Assembly: GCA_030522415.1 (NCBI GenBank)
Contig: CM060112.1
Location: forward strand, 8,723,001 to 8,787,000
From: Channallabes apus
Lineage: Eukaryota; Chordata; Actinopteri; Siluriformes; Clariidae
Length of the DNA: 64,000 bases
Direction of reading: 5' to 3'
This document shows positions 22,937-33,796 of the stretch, one piece after another. The notes under the pieces are model-generated. The model worked only from the letters and a program-made list of their open reading frames with translations. It ran no database searches and was not told the DNA's origin. Position numbers and translations under genes: made by a program. Within the stretch, counting starts at the first letter, position 1; the number at the start of each line of letters is the position of its first letter.

Positions 22937-23837
22937 ATAAAAAGCTCATTTAAATAAGTGATAGTGATACTAAGAACACACTTGCTAGACTTGCTAAAGA
23001 TTTTGAATCAGAAATGCTTTAATAATCTCAGGGAGAAATTATTTTGTTACTCCAAATATACAGCAATGAAGATATAAAACATACAGTATAAAACAAAAAA
23101 AAAAGTCCTCACAAAAAGCTTTTTCTAAATAATATAAACAAAAGTATAATATAAATAATAGTATAAATAATTTAACAATTTACTGTTTTTAAACATTAAA
23201 ATAATATACACATTAAAATAATATTATTCCAGTCAACACGTATGCAAACTGACATTATTTCTCACTTTATTCTGCTCAACAGATACAATCAAACACAACA
23301 GCCAAGTCAACTAATGAACAAACAATGCTTAAAATATCAAAATCAATTGCACTGGCAATAAACTCATAAATACATTGCTTAACATTGTCAATTTGTCCCT
23401 CCTCATCAATTTCCTGCCTTCTTCATCACAATTACTTTATGCATCGCCACACACACACACAACCGAATTTAGCTAAGTTAGCTACTGAACACTCTCAATT
23501 AGCAACTGCCATTAGTCTAAAAAATGAAATATAATCAAGAAAACATTTGACATGTCAACAAAACATAAACAGAATGTTCAGAATTCTTCCCAAACATATA
23601 TCAAGCTTATTTAAAAACCTCAAAAGCATAAACATTCAAAGTACCTGGAAAACGGAGTAAATAACCATAACAACCATAAGTTCCCGCCTCCTCTGCACGA
23701 GCTGACCGATAAATCTAACACACCAAGAGAGGCAAGACTGACAGGCAGAACAGCCAATCATCAGCCGGTGTCATGTTTGAGAGGGAGGGGGAGAGGAGAG
23801 CTGAAGCGAGTGTAGACACAGAGCGGCCAGAGAACGG
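22937..23837. other. AT-rich spacer
   Basis: Extremely A/T-rich from 23090 to 23230. No gene or known repeat was identified. Confidence 0.45.
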
Positions 23838-24006
23838 ACTACGGTTCGGAAGATCCCAGGTTCAAATCCCACAACCACCAAGTTGCCACTGTTGGGCCCT
23901 TGAGCAAGGCCCTTAACCCTCAACTTCTCAGATGTGTAATGAGATAAAAATGTAAGTCGCTCTGGATAAGAGCGTCTGCCAAATGCCTAAATGTAATGTA
24001 AATGTA
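23838..24006 (+). mobile_element. tRNA-derived SINE, 5'-truncated
   Basis: It lacks the A box but keeps GGTTCAAATCCC, the body and the same tail as the SINE at 22742. Most bases agree between the two copies. Confidence 0.78.
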
Positions 24007-24150
24007 ATAAAATTTCCTGATAGTAGGCTATCTGATAGTGTTAACTATGTGAATGTCCTGATTCGTGAATATGCCAACATGTCTTATTTAAAACATAAAA
24101 ATGAGTCAACATCATCAGAAGACATGAATTAACAATGTGTATGTGTTCGT
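24007..24150 (+). repeat. Left copy of a local direct repeat
   Basis: Shares a near-40-bp exact match (starting ATTTCCTGATAGTAGGCTAT) and further blocks with 24726-24812, about 715 bp away. The middle part is missing in the right copy. Confidence 0.8.
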
Positions 24151-24260
24151 ATGTGCATATATTATATAAGTATGTGTTTGTGTGCATGTCTCATATGTAA
24201 CATTCATATAAAATGCAATTCATGATAAGTATATGTTGTTAAAGTATTTGTGGATATGTA

Positions 24261-24674
24261 TGTAACGAAGCGGCTCGTGCGAGGGGTGGAGCCGCGCATA
24301 AGCTGTTCAGAACGGGCCGGGTCATGATACCGCGACACTCCATGTGATCATTCGGTCGCACCAGTAAAAGGTGTCAGTGCCAAAGACAAAGCGCGCTGGA
24401 GAAGACACAAGCAAAGCCCAAGCCTCTGTCTGTCTAAGACACCGGAGAGAGAGTGAGGGAGACACGCATCAGTTTAGCGCGCGCTCTCGGGTTAAAGTGC
24501 ACAAAGCACAAACTCTACTCTCTCTCTTCCTATAAATCCTCAGTAAAGCCAGAAGTCCCGAGAGCATCTTTAGTTTTTTGTTTTAGTTTCCAGAATCCCC
24601 TCCGTTCTCGCACAGACGGCGCAGCTCTGGTTATGTTGTGTTTTCAGTTTTCTTTTGAAAAAAGATTCATTACA
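24261..24674. mobile_element. Possible solo LTR
   Basis: This 414-bp GC-richer block starts TGTAACGAAG and ends CATTACA, with TG...CA ends and short terminal complementarity. It lies between the two copies of the 24007/24726 repeat. No clean target duplication was found, so the call is weak. Confidence 0.3.
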
Positions 24675-24725
24675 AAACAATGAAAGACATGACAATGCCT
24701 CGGTTTAAATGGTCTTGAAATTAAT

Positions 24726-24812
24726 TACATTTCCTGATAGTAGGCTATCTGATAGTGTTAACTATGTGTCGCCATCATCAGAAGAGATGAATGAACAATA
24801 TATGTGTGTGTG
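24726..24812 (+). repeat. Right copy of the local direct repeat
   Basis: Partner of 24007-24150. It keeps TTTCCTGATAGTAGGCTATC and the ATCATCAGAAGA block but lacks about 50 bp between them. Confidence 0.8.
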
Positions 24813-24816
24813 TGTG

Positions 24817-25832
24817 CAGGGCCGTGCAGAGACGTTTCAAGGGGCGGGTGCTCAAAGTTAAAAAAGATAGAACATGCTGAATAGCAACAACTCACATTCA
24901 TGACGAATCTAATATGGAATTGCATCATACTGTATGACTGTCATCAGGTCGGGACAATGCAAAGCAAATGTAGCCTATGTTTTACCTGATGGTGTACAAT
25001 GTTGCTGTTGATTATTATATTATTAGTAATAATTTTTAAGAATCTATACACATAAAACACACAAACATGCACATGCAGTGCTTATTAAATGTTTAAACTG
25101 TAGAGATACAATAATTTTACTGCTGTAAAATCAGCATTTTATCTAATTTGAAATATAAACCTAATATCTGTTACTTAATATATTTTCTTTAAAAACTGTT
25201 TTTTATCATAAATATAATAATCCATAATTATGTGGATATCCATATTAGATGGCTTTTAGTGAAATAAAACTGTAACTAACTAAACATGTTCCCTAAAACG
25301 GTGGACACAGAGCTACAGACCCCCCTGTAACCCCCTTACCCAGTTAGCTAGCAGTTAATGACCACCACTACTTGTGCAGTTCATAAAAGGACAGGTAATG
25401 TTTGTCGCGCTGTTGCACAAACAGCACGCTCATTTATTTCAATTCATTTGTTGTTATAGACTATAGTGTGCGCTGTACACCCTATTTACTGTTTTGCTAC
25501 AGTCTGCACCTTCCAGTTAATTTGCCTGCTTCTCCTCCAGCTCTGTACCGCCCAGTTCGAAGAAAATGCGCGTGCACTTTGCGTGCTCGTACCCGGCTCG
25601 TAACGAGCGCGCTCTGCCCTCAAGGGCGAGCATTGGTTAATGGCAAGCATGTGACTGATGTAAGCCAGATCCTTTTATTTAGCAAAATTGAGATTAATAG
25701 TTACATTTTATTGTCGAGGGGCAAAGACAAGGCTCCATACGCACATACACAGAAAAAAGGTCACTTGAGGCATCCTGGAGGAAAGGGGCGGGTGCTCAAG
25801 CACCTACCGCCCTCCCCCCTCTGCACGTGCCT
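24817..25832. mobile_element. hAT-like non-autonomous element
   Basis: The left end CAGGGCCGTGCAGAG and right end CTCTGCACGTGCCT are inverted matches, and each is followed inward by a GGGGCGGGTGCTCAAG-type motif. TATATGT/TGTGTG sequence flanks both sides, consistent with insertion into a microsatellite. No transposase coding is evident; the open frame at 25402-25878 has no family resemblance. Confidence 0.65.
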
Positions 25833-26257
25833 ATATGTATGTGTGTGTGTGTGTGTGTGTACAGTATATACAACGTGAAAGCGCACTCAGTTACAGCTCA
25901 GTCCCTCTTCTCACCTTTAGGTGTGAAGTTATGAAACCGGTTTCGGATGGGGGAATTGGCACAATTGAGGGGTTTAAGACTATTTAACAAGACCGAGACG
26001 TCTCTGCCTAAAATGTATTTCTCCAGCAAAACATAGAATAAATAGAAATAAAATGTTTAATATTAATAATATTGATCTTAGCTGGATGGTCTAATTCTCA
26101 AAACCGTTTCACTATAACTAGAATATTTACAAAACTGAAAGGTTGTCTTATGAATAACAAAAAACAACAAGTCATAATTCAAAAAGATCATATGTTTTTA
26201 TATATTTTTTAGATCATAAATAGACATGAATTAACTATATATATATATATATATATA
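25833..26257. other. TG microsatellite and spacer
   Basis: (TG)n at 25841-25860, featureless DNA, then (AT)n at 26237-26257 abutting Tc1 copy 3. Confidence 0.6.
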
Positions 26258-26643
26258 CAGTGGTGTGAAAAACTATTTGCCCCCTTCCTGATTTCTTATT
26301 CTTTTGCATGTTTGTCACACTTAAATGTTTCTGATCATCAAAAACCGTTAACTATTAGTCAAAGATAACATAATTGAACACAAAATGCAGTTTTTAAATG
26401 AAGGTTTACGTTATTAAGGGAGAAAAAAACTCCAAATCTACATGGCCCTGTGTGAAAAAGTGATTGCCCCCCTTGTTAAAAAATAACTTAACTGTGGTTT
26501 ATCACACCTGAGTTCAATTTCTGTAGTCACCCCCAGGCCTGGTTACTGCCACACCTGTTTCAATCAAGAAATCACTTAAATAGGAGCTACCTGACACAGA
26601 GAAGTAGACCAAAAGCACCTCAAAAGCTAGACATCATGCCAAG

Positions 26644-27490
26644 GTTTAGGTTTAGGCTTAGTTTATTTATAAAGCACATTTATAACAGCCGTGAGACTGA
26701 CCAAAGTGCTGTACATCCACATCATATCATAAAAAGGCTAAAAATACATTATACACACAAAAATGTAATAGGCTAAAAATGCACTATACTGTACATACAA
26801 CAACGAAATAGGCACAGTAGCGCCTAGTAGGCCAGGGAAAACAAATGGGTTTTTAAAAGGGATTTAAAAATGGTCAAACTGGGAGCCGTTCGAATATAAA
26901 ATGGCAAGTCATTCCAGAGACGAGGGCCAATAACCGAGAAAGCACGGTCACCTCTACGCTTAAGTCTGGAGTGTGGGATTAAGAGGAGGTTCTGGTCGCA
27001 GGATCTCAATCTTCTCAGGGGGGTATGATGGTGCAACAATTCAGATAAATAGATGGGTGCTTGCTGGTGTAACGATTTAAAAACAAATAGTAAAATTTTA
27101 AAATGAATTCTGAATTGAACAGGCAGCCAATGAAGGGCTTTCAAAAGCGGAGTCACATGATCCCTTTTTTTCTTTTTCAGAAGGAATTTAGCAGCAGCGT
27201 TCTGAACCAGTTGAAGACGGGCGATTTGAGCTTTAGAAACACCATAATAAAGAGAGTTGCAATAGTCAAGCCGGGTTGTAATGAAGGCATGAATGGCCAT
27301 CTCTAGAGTCTTATCAGTGAGAAAAGGTTTCATTTTAGCGAGCGTACGGAGCTGATAAAAGCTAGATCCAATCACGGTAGAGATTTGTTTCTCAAGTTTT
27401 AGTTTTTCATCTAACAGGAAGCCTAAATTCCGAACCTGAGAGGATCTAAAAGCTGATAGAGGACCCAGATCAAGATCAGGATCCAAGGAG
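26644..27490 (-). mobile_element. 5'-truncated L2-type LINE inside Tc1 copy 3
   Basis: CCAAG at 26639-26643 and 27491-27495 is a 5-bp target-site duplication. The minus strand encodes an RT C-terminus (26824-27501) with [24 protein letters not shown] and LRRLRSCDQNLLL blocks. The 3' tail is a short CCTAAA-type repeat (26644-26657 on the plus strand). It belongs to a different subfamily from the LINE at 10101. The coding remnant is open but lacks the catalytic region. Confidence 0.9.
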
Positions 27491-28498
27491 CCAAGATCCA
27501 AAGAAATTCAGGAACAAAAGTAATTGAGATCTATCAGTCTGGTAAAGGTTATAAAGCCATTTCTAAAGCTTTGGGACTCCAGCGAACCACAGTGAGAGCC
27601 ATTATCCACAAATGGCAAAAACATGGAACAGTGGTGAACCTTCCCAGGAGTGGCTGGCCGACCAAAATTACCCCAAGAGCGCAGAGACGACTCATCCGAG
27701 AGGCCACAAAAGACCCCAGGACAACATCTAAAGAACTGCAGGCCTCACTTGCCTCAAATAAGGTCAGTGTTCACGACTCCACCATAAGAAAGAGACTGGG
27801 CAAAAACGGCCTGCATGGCAGATTTCCAAGGCGCAAACCACTTTTAAGCAAAAGAACATTAAGGCTCGTCTCAATTTTGCTAAAAAACATCTCAATGATT
27901 GCCAAGACTTTTGGGAAAATACCTTGTGGACCGACGAGACAAAAGTTTAACTTTTTGGAAGGTGCGTGTCCCGTTACATCTGGCGTAAAAGTAACACAGT
28001 ATTTCAGAAAAAGAACATCATATCAACAGTAAAATATGGTGGTGGTAGTGTGATGGTCTGGGGTTGTTTTGCTGCTTCAGGACCTGGAAGGCTTGCTGTG
28101 ATAGATGGAACCATGAATTCTACTGTCTACCAAAAAATCCTGAAGGAGAATGTCCGGCCATCTGTTCGTCAACTCAAGCTGAAGCGATCTTGGGTGCTGC
28201 AGCAGGACAATGACCCAAAACACACCAGCAAATCCACCTCTGAATGGCTGAAGAAAAACAAATGAAGACTTTGGAGTGGCCTAGTCAAAGTCCTGACCTG
28301 AATCCTATTGAGATGTTGTGGCATGACCTTAAAAAGGCGGTACATGCTAGAAAACCCTCAAATAAAGCTGAATTACAACAATTCTGCAAAGATGAGTGGG
28401 CCAAAATTCCTCCAGAGCACTGTAAAAAACTCGTTGCAAGTTATCGCAAACGCTTGATTGCAGTTATTGCTGCTAAGGGTGGCCCAACCAGTTATTAG
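27491..28498 (+). pseudogene. Tc1 transposase, multiply broken (copy 3)
   Basis: Besides the LINE insertion near codon 3, this copy has a small deletion near the N-terminus (about 27513), a frameshift at about 27850, the same TAA at the Glu codon 158 as in copy 1 (about 27947), and a 2-base deletion at about 28260. The catalytic blocks QQDNDPKHTS and NPIEMLW are still readable. The shared nonsense codon suggests copies 1 and 3 come from one already broken parent, moved by enzyme from elsewhere. Confidence 0.9.
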
Positions 28499-28715
28499 GT
28501 TCAGGGGGCAATTACTTTTTCACACAGGGCCATGTAGGTTTGGATTTTTTTTTCTCCCTAAATAATAAAACCCCTCATTTAAAAACTGCATTTTTGTGTT
28601 TACTTGTGTTATCTTTGACTAATAGTTAAATGTGTTTGATGATCAGAAACATTTTGTGTGACAGACATGCAAAAGAATAAGAAATCAGGAGGGGGGCAAA
28701 TAGTTTTTCACACCA

Positions 28716-28837
<122 letters not shown>

Positions 28838-29122
28838 TGGACACAAACAGCAAAAAAAAACATGATGAAAAGCGCGATTTACGTTACAGGGCATATGAAT
28901 GTGAGAGCAGTTGTAACTGTCCAGTCAATCTCTGACACACGGGGAATGGAAACCCCACCCCGAAGTAGTCAGTCAATCTGGGAGAGATTTCATTCGGCAG
29001 AGCTGGACCGCTTTGCCTCGCAAGATCAGCAAATGTCTCGTTTGCTACTCCCTGACTCTGGATCTAGTATCCCTCTTCAAGAGCTTATGCCCTCAAATGG
29101 AATGTTTGTAAAGGGTGACACT

Positions 29123-30180
29123 GGGTGAGAGATGCTATTGCCCTCTCCTATGAGGCACGTGGGCTCACTTCGCCTCTAGGAAGTAGGGCCCACTCAACCA
29201 GGGGGATTGCCTCATTTATTGCACTAGCAAGAGGTATTCCCCTGCAGCAAGTGTGTGGTAAGCAGGTAGACCCAGTCCACTGCCGAAATGTTTCAGTGCT
29301 GGAGTTTCGGCAGGAAAAGCTTGTCCTCAGGCTTGTGCCGCATCCTCACTGAACTGTCTTCCGAAAGTTCCATTTGTAACTGGCACCCTACTGTTCTGAA
29401 GCCTTCTGTCCTCTGCCTTTTACAGCTTCGGAGCAGGAGAAACTTCACTTACTGTCCAGTACGTGCTCTTCAGATTTACGTCCACCGCATGAGCGAGTGG
29501 CGTAAGTCAGAGCGCCACTATACTGGGTGAGAGATGCCATTGCCCTCTCCTATGAGGCGCATGGGCTCACTTCGCCTCTAGGAATCAGGGTTCATTCAAC
29601 CTGGGGGATCGCCTCATCTATTGCACTAGCAAGAGGTATTCCCCTGCAGCAAGTGTGTGCGAAGCAGGTAGACCCAGTCCGCTGTTCAATTGTTTCAGTG
29701 GGGGAGTCCCTGCAGGAAAGTTGTCCTCGGGCCTGTGCCCAAGTTCTCTTAGGACACACGTAACTACATCCTCACTGAGCTATCGGCCTAAGTCCATAAA
29801 CAGCATCACCCTACTGTTTTGAAGCATTCCGTCCTCCGCCTTTACAGCTTCGGAGCAGGAGAGACTTAACTTACTCTGTCCAGTACGTACTCTTCAGATT
29901 TACGTCCACCGCATCAGCCAGTGGTGTAGGTCAGAGCAGCCTTTACATGTTTTGGGGCCGCTGGAGCGGTCGCCACTACACTGGGTGAGAGACGCATATT
30001 GCCCTCTCCTATGAGGCGTGTGGGTTCAATTCACCTCTAGGAAGCAGGGCTCATTCAACCAGGGAGATCACCTCCTTTTGCACCAGCAAGAGGTATTCCC
30101 CTGCAGCAATTGTGTGACATGGAGGGTTGTTCCTCCCCGCACACATTTGTTACATTATAATCTGGATGTTCATGCTACTC
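29123..30180 (+). pseudogene. Tandemly repeated tyrosine recombinase segment
   Basis: The segment beginning GGGTGAGAGATG appears at 29123, 29524 and 29983, with periods of 401 and 459 bp. Each unit encodes IALSYEA-like then PLGSRAHSTRGIAS-like sequence holding the HxxR recombinase motif (HSTRG in the first unit, HSTWG in the second), followed in units 1 and 2 by the upstream CPVRALQIYVHR block again. The third unit proceeds to the C-terminal YNLDVHA region. Units differ by substitutions and small indels, so the duplication is not an assembly copy of one sequence. Confidence 0.75.
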
Positions 30181-30360
30181 CGGGCTCAGGGAAAGCCCCG
30201 AGTTAGCTGCCCAGGCATAGTTCTGAGACCTTCTTGGCTTTGTGCGCACACGCTACACAACCTTGGGGTCCAGACACTTGTAGTGCGGCGGCATTGGTAT
30301 TCTCGTTCCCATAGCGTTTTCACGCAGCATCGAGAGAAAGCCTTTGAAAGGGAATGTCTC

Positions 30361-30679
30361 GGGTTACTGTGCTGTAACCCTGTTCCCTGAAAAGGCGGGA
30401 ATGAGATGCTGCGTCCTAATGCCGCACTACCACGTGACCGGACGTCCATTCAGACAAATGAATCTGAGGTTTGTCGCCGGCTCACTAGGATTTATAACCT
30501 GCGGCTGCATCTAATCAGATGACATCACCTGACCGAGGTTATATATAGCCAAAATATTTGGCGTGTTTGCACACATGCTTCACAACCGGCAACAGGACAA
30601 AATGGTTCCCATAGCGTTTTCACGCAGCATCACGTTCCCGTCTTTTCAGGGAACAGGGTTACAGCACAGTAACCCGACA
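30361..30679. repeat. Inverted repeats of the DIRS terminus
   Basis: 30361-30415 (GGGTTACTGTGCTGTAACCC start) and 30617-30679 (ACGCAGCATC start, ending CAGCACAGTAACCC) are near reverse complements about 200 bp apart. Inverted and split repeats at the end are expected of DIRS elements, which replicate through a circular form. Confidence 0.75.
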
Positions 30680-30695
30680 CGTTTTGCTCTATACA

Positions 30696-30699
<4 letters not shown>

Positions 30700-30754
<55 letters not shown>
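30700..30754. repeat. (TA)n microsatellite
   Basis: About 55 bp of TA separate the DIRS end from the Harbinger fragment. Confidence 0.95.
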
Positions 30755-30756
<2 letters not shown>

Positions 30757-30758
<2 letters not shown>

Positions 30759-31116
30759 ACACTTGAATCATTACAGGACAGTACAATTGTTACTTGCTGG
30801 GGGACAGAGGATACCCTTGTCTGCCCTATTTAATGACACCCTACCCTGAACCTGATCCTGCACCACAGACACGCTTTAACCTGGCTCACAGCCGAACACG
30901 GGCCAAGGTGATGACGACCATAGGGATCCTCAAGTCTAGGTTTCAGTGTCTGCGCGGGCTCTGGGCCAGTCCAGAGAGAGCATGCAACATCATAGTGGCT
31001 TTTGTTGTGCTAAGAGGAGAGAGCCACCCTCCTTGTATTGAAGAAGATGGCCCAGAGGAACCTCTACAGATTTTTGCACACAACAGAGATGGAAGACTTT
31101 TGAGAGACAGGATAGA
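30757..31116 (+). pseudogene. Harbinger transposase fragment (last exon)
   Basis: It matches exon 4 of the intact HARBI1-like gene at 49257-49630 at most positions ([18 protein letters not shown] onward). Two lesions stand out. The catalytic Glu of KVEMTIG is replaced (KVMTTIG, 30911-30913), and the [13 protein letters not shown] segment is shortened. It is cut at 31116 by the Ty3 element and resumes as non-coding Harbinger sequence at 35583. Confidence 0.9.
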
Positions 31117-31221
31117 GCACGCTCTGCTCTAAGCTTGCGCCGCGCTCATCACAGGATACCCGGCGCTGTTTTCCATACGCGCTCTGCGCTTGGATCCACC
31201 GCACCTGCACGGACCGTGACA
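31117..31221 (+). repeat. 5' LTR remnant of the Ty3 element
   Basis: Only the last ~105 bp remain, ending GGACCGTGACA like the 3' LTR, with a further internal gap of about 35 bp relative to that LTR. Confidence 0.85.
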
Positions 31222-31238
31222 GTATAATCTGGCCAGTT

Positions 31239-32240
31239 ATGGATCCAGCAGATATCGCACGCCTGAAGACGGCGCTGCGTAACCAAGGCACGCTTTTAGG
31301 CTCTCATCAGCAGGATATTCAACACATCATGACTACGTTTAGCACTGTCACGCAAACGCTGACATCTCTCACTGATCAGATTAAACAGCTTCATCTTATT
31401 CCATCTCCCGCTTGTGAAGTACCACTAGCGCCCACCACACGCCAAGAGCCACACCTCCCTGCGCCGCCCACGTATGATGGTGATCCACCCACCTGCCGTT
31501 CATTCCTGTCTCAATGCTCTCTTGAACTGGAATTGCAAGCTTCGTCCTTCCCCACAGAACGGTCTAAGGTAGCGTACATTATAACCCTCCTTACTGGAAG
31601 AGCAAGGGAGTGGGGGACATCATTATGGGACGCCCAGGTCCCCTGCTGCACCACCTACAGGGCATTCACCTCTGAAATGAGGAGGGTATTTGACCACTCA
31701 TTTTCAGGACGCCAGGCGGCAGGCCAATTACTCAAGTTAAGCCAAAGATCCCGCTCTGTACATGATTACACCATCGATTTCAGGACCCTAGCCCCCTCTT
31801 GTGGCTGGGATGATCAGGTGCTCTTCGACGCTTTTCTCCATGGTCTTGCTGATTCGATTATGGATGAATTGGCAGCTCGAGAGCTTCCCTCCACGATCCA
31901 AGAGCTCATGGACCTTGCAACATGTATCGATGTTCGCAAACATGCCCACTATCAGGTGGACCATCAGTGGTCCAGATCCCCAGCTCTTAATCAACCACCA
32001 GTCTCAACCGTCACCATGCCAACACTTGAAACCCCACATGAGCGCATGCAGATTGGTTGTACTCGTATCACGTTAAAGGAACGTCAGCGACGTCGCGACG
32101 AGGGCTCTTGCTTCTACTGTGGTCAAGCAGGCCATCTAGTACGAACCTGCCCATTAAAGGTTTCCGGGCCCCCAGTAATTCTGGGAGTACAGGGGACCCC
32201 AGCACTCAGCTCATTCCCAGACGACCATTGTTCTCTGTAA
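31239..32240 (+). CDS. Ty3 Gag, open frame
   Basis: A 333-residue frame starts MDPADIARLKTAL just after the LTR. Residues about 85-215 are a retrotransposon Gag capsid region (SFLSQCSLELELQ, REWGTSLWD, DYTIDFRTLA). A CCHC zinc knuckle (CFYCGQAGHLVRTC) near residue 295 would bind RNA. It has no internal stop although Pol is heavily damaged. Domesticated vertebrate genes (PEG10/RTL1 type) derive from this group, but nothing here argues for domestication. Confidence 0.85.
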   Translation: MDPADIARLKTALRNQGTLLGSHQQDIQHIMTTFSTVTQTLTSLTDQIKQLHLIPSPACEVPLAPTTRQEPHLPAPPTYDGDPPTCRSFLSQCSLELELQASSFPTERSKVAYIITLLTGRAREWGTSLWDAQVPCCTTYRAFTSEMRRVFDHSFSGRQAAGQLLKLSQRSRSVHDYTIDFRTLAPSCGWDDQVLFDAFLHGLADSIMDELAARELPSTIQELMDLATCIDVRKHAHYQVDHQWSRSPALNQPPVSTVTMPTLETPHERMQIGCTRITLKERQRRRDEGSCFYCGQAGHLVRTCPLKVSGPPVILGVQGTPALSSFPDDHCSL

Positions 32241-32548
32241 CTCTGACCTACGATAACCAGTCCCATGTCCTGAATGCCCTCGTAGACTCCGGGGCAGATC
32301 AAAACCTGATAGCTGCCTCCACGATCACTAAGCGCAAGATTCCTTCTGTTCGACTTAGTCGACCCTTCCATGTCCAGGCACTAGATGGCAGCAAACTTCC
32401 CCCGATTACACACCGCTCAGCCCCACTCACACTTCAATTCTCAGGGAACCATGCCGAAAATATCTCACTCTTAATTATCAAGAGCCTCCATGCACCAGTC
32501 ATCCTTGGACTCCCATGGTTAAAGCAACATTACCCCCACATTGACTGA
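32241..32548 (+). pseudogene. Ty3 protease region
   Basis: In the -1 frame relative to Gag, the pepsin-like protease reads NALVDSGADQNLIA with the catalytic DSGA near 32288, and GLPWLKQHYPHID at the end. A TGA at 32546-32548 replaces a Trp codon typical here and splits the protease from the reverse transcriptase in the same frame. Confidence 0.8.
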
Positions 32549-32584
32549 ACAAGGAGAAATGTCCTTGAATGGAGCCCTGCCTGT

Positions 32585-33796
32585 TTGTCTTCCTGTCTTC
32601 ATTCTGCATCTCCAAGAAATGAATTAACCACATCTCAAGAAGAGATCCCCAGCTTGTCCAAGGTCCCGGCTGAATATCATGATCTGAAACAGGTCTTTAG
32701 TAAATCACGTGCCATCTCGCTCCCTCCCCACCGCCCCTACGATTGCACCATTGACCTCCTCCCTGGCACCTCGCCCCCAAAGGGACGCCTCTATGCCCCA
32801 TCGCGCCCTGAAAGAGAGGCAATGGAACTCTACATTTCTGAATCCCTAGCCACGGGCATAATTCGCCCCTCCCCTTCCCCAGCCGGTGCTGGATTTTCTT
32901 TTGTAGAGAAAAAAGACAAGTCCCTTCGGCCCTGCATAGATTACAGAGGACTCAATGAAATCACGGTCAAGAATCGATACCCGCTCCCCATGATGTCCAC
33001 AGCCTTTGAGCTACTGCAAGTTGCCCGCCTCTTCACGAAACTGGACCTGAGGAATGCTTACCATTTAGTTCGGATCAGGGAAGGTGACGAGTGGAAGACA
33101 GCCTTCAACAACCCCAATGACCTCAAGCATCGTTTCACCACAGCACCCATTCATGTCTTTCCAGACTCCTCCCTTCAATTCATCGTGGAGGTGGACGCGT
33201 CTGGAACCGGAGTCGGAGCTGTTCTCTCTCAAAGGTCCCTAAAAGATAATAAGCTTCATCCATGTGCCTTCTTTTCTCGTCGACTCACGTCCCCTGAGCG
33301 CAACTATGACATTGGGGACCGTGAACTTCTTGCAGTCAAACTTGCCCTCGAGGAGTGGAGACACTGGCTGGATGGAGCTGACCTCCCATTCCTCATATGG
33401 ACAGACCACACAAACCTAGAGTATCTCAAGTCAGCCAAAAGGCTCAACTCACGTCAGGCACTCTGGTCACTATTTTTCTCTAGATTTAATTTCACATTGT
33501 CCTATCGCCCAGGTTCCAAGAACGCTGAACCTGACGCTCTCTCGCGACAGTTCCCCACTCCACGAGAAACCCCAACCCTGGACACCATCCTACCACCTCA
33601 ATGCCTCGTGGCCACCACCCGTCTGGAAGTGGAGAACCAGGTCTTGCAGTCCCTCGAACAGGAGCCAGGCCCTAGTTTCGTTCCTCTGGGACGGCTCTTT
33701 GTCCCAGCTGCCATCCACCCACAAGTACTGGACTGGGGCCACAGCTCAAGATTAGCCTGCCGCCCAGGAGCAACCCGCACCCTATCCCTACTATAG
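32585..33796 (+). pseudogene. Ty3 reverse transcriptase/RNase H lacking the RT active site
   Basis: The frame has the RT fingers ([35 protein letters not shown]) and then jumps from KTAFN directly to [13 protein letters not shown], the connection before RNase H. The palm segment with the Y-x-D-D catalytic motif is missing, but the reading frame is kept. RNase H ([38 protein letters not shown]) follows. The frame ends at a TAG at 33794-33796. Confidence 0.88.

Larger units (their letters stand above)
28900..30690 (+). mobile_element. DIRS-like retrotransposon remnant
   Basis: The remnant contains an RNase H-like end ([19 protein letters not shown] at about 28978-29034), then tyrosine recombinase pieces with the HSTRG motif, then LLHYNLDVHATPG near the recombinase C-terminus, and finally terminal repeat sequence with GTTCCCATAGCG, CACGCAGCATC and GGGTTACTGTGCTG motifs. 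DIRS elements integrate with a tyrosine recombinase instead of an integrase. The reverse transcriptase is absent and the recombinase is broken and repeated. Confidence 0.8.

Noticed and set aside
25402..25878. 158-residue frame as a gene
   Set aside because: Low-complexity end in a TG repeat, no family motif, and inside a hAT-like repeat.
29123..30180. CRISPR array
   Set aside because: Repeat units are about 400 bp and coding for a recombinase; no short repeat-spacer pattern, and the genome is eukaryotic.
31239..32240. Domesticated Gag (PEG10/RTL1-like)
   Set aside because: The frame is open, but it lies in an otherwise decayed element with adjoining LTR; no sign of splicing or a separate promoter.
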